Both the position numbers and the translations under genes were made by a program. A model generated the notes under the pieces. The model ran no database searches and was not told the DNA's origin. It saw only the letters and a list, made by a program, of their open reading frames with translations. Shown here one piece after another: positions 55,325-64,000 of a stretch of 64,000 bases of DNA. The stretch is from Molossus alvarezi (lineage: Eukaryota > Chordata > Mammalia > Chiroptera > Molossidae), in the NCBI GenBank assembly GCA_037176705.1, contig JBAWUJ010000054.1:496001-560000 (forward strand). The letters are read 5' to 3'. Positions within the stretch are counted from its first letter, which is position 1. Each line of letters begins with the position of its first letter.

Positions 55325-56495
55325 TGGTAGGGCAAAGGTACTAGAATAGCAAAACAATTTTGACAACACATACAATTGATGGCTTTAAAGTACTCGATTA
55401 CATGACTGTTATGAAACTAAAATAATCAGGATGGTGAAAGGACAGGCACAAAACAATGGAAGAGAATACAGAGCTCAGTAACTGGCCCATACATATATAC
55501 TCATTTACTTTTTGACAAAGGTGCAAAGACAACTAAGTGGAGGAAGAACAGTCTTTTCAACAAATGATGCTAGAACAAATGGATATACACATGTAAAGAA
55601 AATAATGTAGACCTTACATCTTATTTAAAAATTGGGTCGAATGTATTATATAATTAAATATAAAAACATAAATCTATAAAATTTCTAAATAAAAACATCA
55701 AACAGAATCTCTGACTTTGGCAATGAGATTTTAGATAGAATACCAAAAGCATAACCCATAAAAAATTGGAGGTTTTTCAAAATAAAAATTTCAAATAAGA
55801 TTTAAAAATCAAAAGTAGAAAATTGCTTTCCAGGGAAACAGATAGATTCAATAATTTAAATTAATTGACATACCATTATATTAACAAGCTAAAAAAATTG
55901 CATGACGATACGATTTATTGTGGGAAAATAATTTACTATAAATCAAAACCAATCCATAAAAATGAGAAAATTTTAGAAAAATAGAAACAGAAGGGAACTT
56001 CTTCAATTTTAAAAATAGCATACGGAGAAACTTAAATTTAATAAAACCCTAACATCCCCCCATTCTCATCAAAAACAAGGCAAGGATGTCCACTCTCATG
56101 ACTCTTAGTCAACTTAGCACAGAAATTCCCAGCCAATGCAATACGGCAAGCATACAAAAGAAAAAGCATAAAGATCCTAAAGGAAGAAATAAAACTAACT
56201 TATTTTTAGATGACATAATTATATGCACAGAAAATCCCAAGTCTACAAAAAATGACCCTAGAACTAATGCATGATTTTAGCAATATCACACAAGATAAAC
56301 ATAAATAATTTGATTATATATCTATATACTAGCATTGAAAACATGGACAATAAAATTAAAAATGCGATGCTATTATAATACTTGTATGCAAATATAACAG
56401 GACAAATACAGAATATGCTGAAACCTATAAAATATTTATAATATAAATCAAATATCAAAATATCTGGAGAACATATTGTCTTCATGGATTGAATA
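55325..56495 (+). mobile_element. Ancient L1 (L1M-type) fragments, out of order
   Basis: 55325-55795 holds sense ORF2 sequence downstream of the RT (ttgacaaaggtgcaaagacaac). 55830-56495 holds the RT region (caaaaacaaggcaaggatgtcc; ttatttttagatgacataattatatgcacagaaaatccc, i.e. FLDDII in place of FADDMI). RT should precede the first piece, so these are two fragments or a rearrangement. Highly diverged. Confidence 0.7.
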
Positions 56496-56499
56496 ATTC

Positions 56500-57574
56500 A
56501 ACATATTGGGGAGTTTGAGGAGCAGCAGAGAACAATATTAGTGGTGAGCACTTTATGCTGAGAAAGTGGGAATTTTTAAAGACAAATTATCAGTAAAAGC
56601 CAACTGAAGAGCAGCTGGACAGAACCACTTCAACTAGGGATGCAAAATCGACACTGGTAGGAATTGCATGAGTGCACGAGGTACAGTCTGGGAGTCTGCA
56701 GAGTAGCAGAGAGTTGTATTAGCAGTGCGTGCTTCCTGCTGAGAAAGTGGAAGTTTGTTTTTTGTTTTTGTTTTTTTAAAGCATCAAACCAGCTATAGCC
56801 ACTCACTTTGGGCTCAGACAGAAGGAGGGTGGACTGGACTTAAACTGAGTGAAAATAGGGTTCCTGGCTCCAGAGGGGTGGACGCAGGGAGTTCTGTACT
56901 GAATCACTTTCTCACAGGACTACCCATCTTATTCAATGAGCCCCTTTGCAGAGCCCTCAGAAGAAACAATGGCCCATCTGACAGGAATTCAACACAACCA
57001 GGCCACACCAGAAATTCAAATTAAGGCTCCTTAACATCTCAATTCAATGAGCTAGTAAGGACCTCACTACCAAATTAGTTACAGCCACTCACCTTGGGCT
57101 CTGGTAGAGACAAGGTGAACTGGACTGGAACTGAGTAGAGAAAGTCCTGAATTCAGGCTCTGGAGGGGTAAATGCCAGGAGTTCAGTACTGAATCACTCC
57201 CTCACAAGACAGTAGCCATATTACTCAAAGAGCCCCTTTCTAGAGCTCTGGAGAAAGCAAATTACCCTCACACAGAAATTCAACACCACCAGGCCAGGCC
57301 AGAGAAATGCAAATTGAGGCTCATTAACATCTCAATTGAATAAGCTAGCAAGAGCCAAATAAGGCTAATCAAGCTCAGACAAATTTCCTCCAAGCAAACA
57401 CCTGGAGGATAACTAACCCTTTCAAAAGTTTTCAAATCTACCAAGACTTGACAACGGTGTTTAACATGAGTTCTCCCACAAGCATTCAAACCCAGGACAG
57501 GGAGTCAAAAACAGCAGAACACCAACACCCACAGGAAAAATTTGCAGGCTCCTAAACCCAATGAGATAGCCAAA
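56500..57574 (+). promoter_or_regulatory. L1-E 5'UTR with two tandem duplications
   Basis: Two nested duplication patterns: a gagtttgaggagcagcagag block (56511) recurs as gagtctgcagagtagcagag (56692), period 181 bp; a tatagccactcactttggg block (56794) recurs as tacagccactcaccttggg (57080), period 286 bp. L1-A has each block once. No YY1-like end is seen at the left edge. Confidence 0.75.
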
Positions 57575-58395
57575 ATGGTGAAAGAAAAAAACAAATCCCA
57601 AATGAAAGAACAAGATAATTCTGTAGGAGAAGATATAAATGACATAGAATTAGGTAAGATATCAAAGGGAGAGTTCAGAACAGTTATCATGAGAAAGCTT
57701 AACAGCATGAGTAAAGAGCTCAATAGCATGAGTAAAAATATAGAAACATTGACAACTAACCAACTGAAAATGAAGACTGACATAGCAGAAATAAAGAAAA
57801 CATTGGAAGGAATAACCAGCAGGGTAGAAAAGCCAATGTCTCGATCAGTGAATTAGCAGAAAGGGTAGAAAAAGCACCCAATCAGAAATAAATTTTTTAA
57901 AAAAATTAAAAAACAGAAAGACAGAAGAAAAGAACTGTGGGGCAACATGAAGCCTAACGACATATGCATCATAAGTATGGCATAAGAAGAAAATGATCCA
58001 GGGTTAGAGAATATATTTGAAGAAATAGTGACAGAAAACTTCCCTAGCTTAGTGAATAAAAAAAGCATAAGTGTTCAAGAAGCACAAAGAGCTCCAAGTA
58101 AGAAGAATGTGAACAGGCCAAACCCAAGACATACAATAATTAAAATGCAACAATTAAAGACAAAGAGAGAATTCTAAAGTCAGCAAGAGATAAGCAACAG
58201 GTTACCTACAAATGAACCCCCACAAGGCTATCAGGTGACTTCTCAACAGAAACACTACAGGGCAGAAGTCAATGGTATAAAGTAAGCAATGTAATTAAAA
58301 ACAGGTATCTGAATCCAAGACTACTCTATCCAGCAAGGCTATCATTCAAAGGCACCAAACCAGAACTGCAAGAAATGTTAAAAGGACTGCTGTAA
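57575..58395 (+). pseudogene. L1-E ORF1 relic
   Basis: Starts MVKEKNKSQMKEQDNSVGED at 57575 and ends TAA 58393-58395 after QEMLKGLL. The coiled coil is readable to about 57838. An A/T-rich unstable stretch (57893-57912) and a deletion at 58346 (removing the SFPD...TKPALQ linker) break it. Confidence 0.86.
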
Positions 58396-58439
58396 TTAGT
58401 AGAAGAATTAGGAAGAAAAATATAGCCACAATAAATAAA

Positions 58440-59660
58440 ATGGCAATAAATAAGTACATATCAATAATAACCTTAAATGTAAACGGATTAAATTTTCTGA
58501 TCAAAAGACAGAGTAGCTGAATGGATAAGAAAGCATGACTCAAACATATGTTGTTTACAAGTGATCAACCTCACAACAAAATTCTCACATAGGCTGAAAG
58601 TGAAGGGATGGAAAAAAACTGGGGTAGTAATACTCATATTCGATGAATTAGAATTCAAAATGAAGGCCATAACTAGAGACATAGAAGGCCACTGCATAAT
58701 ATTGAAAGGATTTATCCAACAGGAACATATAACCTTGATAAACACACAGGCACTTAACATAAGAGCACCGAAATATATTTAAAATCTTCCAGAGGACTTC
58801 AAATGAAAAATCAACAGCAATATCATCATAGCAGGGGACTTCAACATTCCTATGACAGCCCTGGATAGATCTTCTGGACAAAAAATTAACAAGGAAACAG
58901 AGTCTCTAAATGATGCAAAAGATCAAATAGATTATTTTAATTTGTAATTGATATTTAGAGAGAGAGGAAAGAAGAGGGAGAGGAGATAGAAACATCAATG
59001 AGAGACAACTTTGATTGGCTGCCTCCTGCATGCCCCCCACTGGGGATTGGGCCCACATCTTGGGCATGTGCCCTGACTAAAAATCTAACCAGCAATCTCT
59101 TGGTGCATGGGTCGAAGCTCATCCACTGAGCCACATCAGCCACATTAGTTCAAATGTATTTAATAGATATCTTCAGAGAATTACACCCCAAAACCACAGA
59201 ATTCACATTTTTCTCAAGTGCACATGGCCATTCTCAAATAAAGACCACATGTTGGGACATGAACTAAGCCTCTACAAGTTCAATAAAATTGAAATCATAT
59301 CAAAGATCTTGTGGAATCACAATAAAACAAAACTAGAAATAAACTACAAAAAAAAAAACCCTCAAAAACATTAAAATACATAGAGGCTAAATAGCATGTT
59401 ATTAAACAGGGAATGGGTTATCAAAATATCAAGGAAGAAATTAAAAATTTCATGAAAATCAATGAAAATGAATACAAAACAACACAAAATTTATGGGATG
59501 CAGCAAAAGCTGTCCTGTGAGAAAAGTGTATAGCACTACAGGCCTACCTGAAGAAACTAGAAAAATTCTAATTGACTGTTTAACCTCACAACTTAAAGAA
59601 CTAGAAAGTAAACAAAAAGAAAAACCTAGAGCAAATAGAAGGAAAAAAATAGTTAAGGTC
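58440..59660 (+). pseudogene. L1-E ORF2, endonuclease part
   Basis: ATG at 58440 ([18 protein letters not shown]), then the endonuclease. Lesions are widespread: the QETH glutamate region reads as QVINLTTK (catalytic Glu lost), but GDFN is kept. A SINE (58936-59147) splits the domain. The remaining text runs up to the segment just after the endonuclease ([20 protein letters not shown]), where L1-F is inserted. Confidence 0.84.
58936..59147 (-). mobile_element. VES SINE (family B)
   Basis: Minus-strand copy in L1-E ORF2: gagagagaggaaag, tgattggctgcctcctgcatgcc, gtgccctgactaaaaatc and the head (ctcatccactgagccacatc). The edges show the decayed duplication atcaaatagatt / ttcaaatgtatt. Confidence 0.83.
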
Positions 59661-61611
59661 AGATGGTGGCTGACAGGACCTGAGGGAAAGTGAGTGTGTG
59701 AGAGAGTGTGAGTCGACGTGAAGGTGGACGACCAAACCCCAGCAGTACAGAGACACACAGCAGAAGGTTCCTGTGCTGTGGACCAGAGCAGCCACCTACC
59801 ATGGTAAGTTGCCCTTCTGCCTGTGCCACAGAGAGGTCCCATTATTTGGGAAGATCCCTGATCTTTCCTGAGAGGAGGCAGTGAGAGTGGCTAGGGCCCA
59901 GCAACCTGAGCCCAACAGCACACCTGGCAACATCAGATCAGTGGACATTCTGTGTCAACACAGACTGGTGTACAGTAGTGGAGATCCCAAGGTGCTAGTC
60001 TGAGAAGAAATGGACAGCCCAGAGCTCAGCACCATCCCCCACAGTAGCAGCAAAATTAGAGTTCAGATATACCCCCAGCAACAGAGGCTGGGAAGCAGAA
60101 ATCCATCCCCAAGCAACAGAAACACAGACTGGAAGATGAGACCCATTTTCAAAATCTACAGCAAAGCTGAGTAGGAGTTGAATCCCATGTGGCAGCAGCA
60201 CTCCCCACCCACCAGCTGCAGGACCAGGGGCTCCACAGAGACCTGTGCAGTCCAGTAGCCCACAGGTGCAGTGGGAAGCTGAAGTGCTAGAGAGACTGGT
60301 GCTATTCAGCTGCCCACCTGAAGAAACTGCAGGGTTCATGGGCAGCAGACATGCCTGTGCTACCCAGCAGAGACTGTGCAATCCAGTTACCCTTGGAGCA
60401 CCAGAGAGGACTATGAGACCCAGCAGGGACTGTGCCATCCAGTATCCAGTAACCTGCTGCACCTGTGGGGTGCTAAAGCACCAGAGAGACCCCTGTGACC
60501 CAGGAGAGATGGTGCCATCCAATTACACATGTGACCCAGCAGGGACTGTGCAATCCAATAACCCACGGGACCAGTGGGGTGCTAAAGCACCAGAGAGGAC
60601 TGTGCAACCCAAGAGAAACTGTGTGATCTAGTTACCCACAAAGTCTGTGGGGTGCTGAAGCACCAGAGAGGCCTGTGCTACCCAGCAGCCCATAACATAG
60701 GCATAGAGCCAGGTCCCCAGAGGGACTGTGCCATAAAGTTATCCACAGGACCAGCAGGGTGCTTGGGCAACAAAAAGGCCTATGCGACCTAGCTGTGCAC
60801 AAGATATGCTTAGAGGATGTGAAAAAGGAAGTGGAGTAAATAGAAGCTATACAGACAATCTCCCAGGAACAAAAGAGAATTACAACTAAAATTAAAAAAA
60901 AAAATCATTGGAAAAAAGCAACAGAAAAGCAGCAGGGCAGGACCATATAAACAGGGACACTTTTAGGATCTGTGGAGGCATGAGAGTGTGGCGAGCTGGG
61001 AGCCCCCAGACATCAGCAGTCTTAGCTATGAACAGTGCCTTTGGGAAATAAAGACCAAGCCCACTTCACAGCTCAGAGAGCAAGGACAGAGCACTGAAAT
61101 AGCCACAGCCACTTACCTGGGGGCTATGGCAGAGAAAGAGCAGACTGGGCTGTGACTGTGTGGGGACACTCAGGATTTGAAGGGCACTCAGAGTTTTTGC
61201 TGAGTTGTGACCACAAAGAATGGTGGCCAGTATACTCCTTCCCCAAGCTGTGGGGAAAAGCAGCAGACCCCCCCTCAGAGATTCAGCCTTTCCCAGGTGA
61301 GGAAAATAAAGGCAACATAAGGCTTATTAACAACCATCATCTAGTCCACCCTCCGAAAATCCTCTTATGCAGAACACCAGAACTATACTTCAAGGCACTG
61401 AGTAACAGACTATTAGCCACCAGAAAAAAATTACAGGAAACTGAACCTTTTCTGGCTTGCAAATCTACCCAGAAAAGTAAGACTTGACAGTGATGTTTAA
61501 CGTCGGCCCACCCAGGCTCATTCAAACCTAGTAGAGGGAGCCACAAAGAGCAGAACACAAACACCCACAAGGAAAATTTGGCAGGCTCCTAAACCCACTC
61601 ACATACCCAAA
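59661..61611 (+). promoter_or_regulatory. L1-F stacked 5'UTR with 73-bp monomers
   Basis: Outer module 59661 to about 60805, inner module from gcttagaggatgtgaaaaagg (60810) to ORF1. The gcaccagagag block recurs at 60398, 60478, 60587, 60660 and (decayed) 60767, i.e. spacings 80, 109, 73 and 107 bp, matching L1-B. The YY1-like box at 59661 has lost its CpG. The inner start shows the relic of an older 5' end. Confidence 0.75.
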
Positions 61612-62440
61612 ATGATAAAAAAAAAAAAGAGAAACAAATCCCAAATGAAAAAACAAAAGAACTTTATCAAAAATAAAATCAATAAAATGAAGCTAAGAAA
61701 ATTATCAGAGGTAGAGTTCAGACCCATGATCTTGGGAAAGCTCAGCAGCATGAGTAAGAACATTAGCACCATCAGTAAAGATATAAAAACATTAAAAAAA
61801 ACAAAAACAATTGGAAGTGAAGAATGACATAGCAGAAATTAAGAACACATTTGAAGGACTAACCAACAGAGTAGAGAAAGCTGAGGACCAGATCAGTGAA
61901 TTAGAAGAGAGGGTAGAAAAAAATCAACCAATTAGAAAACAAAAATAAAATAAAAAAAAAACAGAAAGAAAGCCTAAGGCAACTGTGAAACAATTCGAAA
62001 TGTAATAGCATTTGCATCATAGGAGCACCTGAATAGGAAGAAAATGGGCAAGGGTTAGAAAATATATTTAGAGAGAATACTGACACAATCTTTCCTAACT
62101 TGGTGAAGGAAGAAGGCATTCAAGTTGAAGAAGCACAGAGAGCCCCAAGTAAGAAGAACCCAAACAGGCCCACACCAAGACATATAGGAATCAAAATGAC
62201 AAATTTAAAGACAAAGAGAAAATCCTAAAGGCAGCAAGAGATAAGCAACAGGTTACCTACAAAGAAAACCCCATAAGGCTCTCAGCTGACTTCTCAAAAG
62301 AAACACTACAGGACAGAAGGAAGTGGCATGAAGTAATCAAGGTCATGAAATACAAGGATCTGAATCCAAGATTACTCTATCCAGCAAGATTATCATTCAA
62401 AATAAAAGGTCAAATAAAGAGCTTTCCAGGAAAAAAAAAA
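61612..62440 (+). pseudogene. L1-F ORF1 relic lacking its C-terminus
   Basis: Starts at ATG 61612 with an expanded A-run in codons 2-6 (61616-61628). Coiled-coil text continues to 61827, then RRM/CTD text in other frames (VEEAQRAPSKKN, RKILKAARDKQ, REWHEVIK-like). After SFPG the frame enters an A-run (62431-62440) and about 90 bp of C-terminal coding sequence is deleted. Confidence 0.85.
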
Positions 62441-62455
62441 CCACACTAAACAAAA

Positions 62456-64000
62456 ATGGCAATAAATCAGTATATATTAATTATCACCTTAAATATGAAT
62501 CGTTTGAATGCTCCAATAATAAGACACAGACTGGGTGACTGGATAAGAAATCATGTCTCACATATATGTTCTCTAGAAGAGACCCACCTCACAACAAAAG
62601 ACTCACATACGTTAAAAGTGAAGGGATGGAAAAAAATCTTTCAAGCTAATGGAGAGCAAAAAAAAGCTGGGGTAGCAATACACATATCTGATAAATAAGA
62701 TTTCAAAATGAAGGCCATAACTACAGACAAAGAATGTGACTACATGATATTGAAAGGATCTGTGCAACAGGAAGATATAACTTTGGTAAACGTATATGCA
62801 CCCAAATAGGAGCACCAACATATATTAAAAACCTCTTGGAGGACTTCAAAAGAGAAATCAACAGCAATACAATCATAGCAGGGGACTTCAACACCCCATT
62901 GACATCACTGGATACATCTTCTAGACAAATAATTAACAAGGAAACACAGACTCTAAAGGAAGTGCAAGATCAAATGGATTTAATAGATATCTATAGAGAA
63001 TTACACCCCAAAACTGCAGACTTCACATTCCTCTCAAGTGCACATGGGATATTGTCAAAGATATACCACATGGTAGAGCACAAACTAAGTCTGTACAAGT
63101 TCAAGAAAATTGAAATAATGTCAAGCATCTTCTCAGAACACAATGACAAGAAACCCAAAAATCAAATGCAACAAGAACATGCAAAGACATTTGAGAACAT
63201 GGAGGCTAAACAGCATGTTATTGAACAATGAATTGGTTACCATGGAGATCTAGATAGAAATGAAAAACTTCCTGAAAACCAATGAAAATGAACACACAAG
63301 CACACAAAATCTATGGGATGAAGCAAAAGCAGTTCTGAGAGGGGGAAGTTCATAGCACTATGGTCCTATGTAAAGAAGCAAGAAAAATTTCTAATAAACT
63401 ATCTAACCTCAAACTGAAAGAACTAGAAAGCAAACAAAAGGAAAACTCCAGCACAAGTAGAAGGAAGGAAATAGTAAAGGTCAGAGCAGAAATAAATGAC
63501 ATGGAGATCAAAAAAACACTTTAAAAGATCAATGAAACACAGAGCTGGTTCTTTGTAAAGATAAACCACATTGTTGTACCCTTAGCAAGAAACAAAGAGA
63601 GAGAAACCAAATACACAAAATCAGAAATGAAAGACGAGAAATAATAACTGACACAACAGAAATAAAACAGCATGTGAACAAATATTATGAACAATTATAC
63701 AGCAACAAATTCGATAATCTAAGCAAAATGTACTAATTTCTCAAAACACATAGTCTCCCAAAACTGTCCCAGGTAGAGATAGAAAACTTGAACATACCAA
63801 TAACAACAAAAGAAATTGAAGACGTAATCAAGACCCTCCCAGCAATCAAAAGCCCATTCCTGGATGGCTTCATGAGAAAATTTTACCAAACATTCAAAGA
63901 AGAAATAATACCCATTCACCTCAAACAATTTAAAAAAATTCCAGTAGAAGGAAGACTCCAAACTCATTTTATGAGGCTAGCATAATTCTAATTTCTAAAC
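62456..64000 (+). pseudogene. L1-F ORF2, endonuclease to RT start, incomplete
   Basis: ATG at 62456 (MAINQYILIITLNMNRLNAPI). The endonuclease motifs are read in two frames: [12 protein letters not shown] (Glu kept, Gln to Leu), [24 protein letters not shown] (catalytic Asp of SKIDH changed to Tyr), SEHNDKK (His region altered). The segment between endonuclease and RT ([16 protein letters not shown]) is readable at 63810-63860. The window ends before the RT active site. Confidence 0.85.

Larger units (their letters stand above)
56500..59660 (+). mobile_element. L1-E, 5'UTR, ORF1 and endonuclease; split by L1-F
   Basis: A plus-strand L1 with a 5'UTR of the L1-A type but internally duplicated, then ORF1 and the endonuclease. 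It is interrupted by a family-B VES SINE (58936-59147) and by the insertion of L1-F near 59660. The downstream half lies beyond the window. Confidence 0.88.
59661..64000 (+). mobile_element. L1-F, L1 with long 5'UTR, 3' end outside window
   Basis: A plus-strand L1 inserted into L1-E in the same orientation. It starts at a decayed YY1-like box agatggtggc (59661-59670), then has an outer promoter module, inner 5'UTR, ORF1 and ORF2 up to the window end in the RT region. The 5'UTR is about 1.95 kb. Confidence 0.9.

Noticed and set aside
60245..60631. 128-codon frame in the L1-F 5'UTR, plus the 175-codon antisense frame at 59995-60522
   Set aside because: Both are produced by the repeated monomers and the CA/TG-rich module; the frames are not shared with L1-B at the same positions.

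Overview
The window is mammalian nuclear DNA and almost certainly comes from a yangochiropteran bat. The diagnostic signal is nine copies of tRNA-derived SINEs of the bat VES type. They have a tRNA-like head, a CT-rich middle and, in the younger family, a TCCTC...GAGGA 3' tail. Older mammalian repeats (MIR, L2, an ERVL-type LTR, a Tigger-type DNA transposon) support this. I found no bacterial-type operons, no CRISPR array, no rRNA or tRNA gene and no host protein-coding gene. Well over three quarters of the 64 kb is LINE-1 (L1), in both orientations and often nested.

Layout. 1-5446: a minus-strand full-length-type L1 (L1-A) with a VES SINE in ORF1. 5447-8040: old non-L1 DNA with L2, MIR and a 91-bp tandem duplication. 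8040-25375: an ancient plus-strand L1 (L1-P) carrying a Tigger-type transposon, split by about 14.5 kb of minus-strand L1s. That insert holds L1-B, which is itself split by full-length L1-C, then fragments L1-J and L1-K. 25400-33970: plus-strand L1-Q, a VES SINE, L1-D (split by truncated L1-D2) and a short L1 tail. 33970-41080: mostly non-L1 DNA with MIR, L2, an ERVL LTR and an ancient L1 with two SINEs. 41080-55030: plus-strand L1-M, L1-N, L1-G, L1-H and L1-I. L1-G is split by the youngest element, minus-strand full-length L1-Y (45308-51251), with perfect 15-bp target-site duplications. 55070-56500: a MIR and ancient L1 pieces. 56500-64000: plus-strand L1-E, split by L1-F, which runs off the window.

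The coding content is that of L1: ORF1 (RNA-binding chaperone) and ORF2 (endonuclease/reverse transcriptase). Only L1-Y ORF1 is intact (300 aa). L1-Y ORF2 keeps its catalytic residues but has one 1-bp deletion and one nonsense codon. All other copies are decayed. VES SINEs have no protein of their own and were presumably mobilised by L1.

The most interesting structure is in the L1 5'UTRs. At least three promoter architectures coexist: a single-copy type, a long stacked type with 73-bp monomers and a second YY1-like start placed upstream of a relic one (L1-B, -D, -F), and a GC-rich type with about 116-131-bp monomers (L1-Y). I found no evidence of a wholly new non-L1 system. Boundaries given without target-site duplications are accurate to roughly 10-30 bp.
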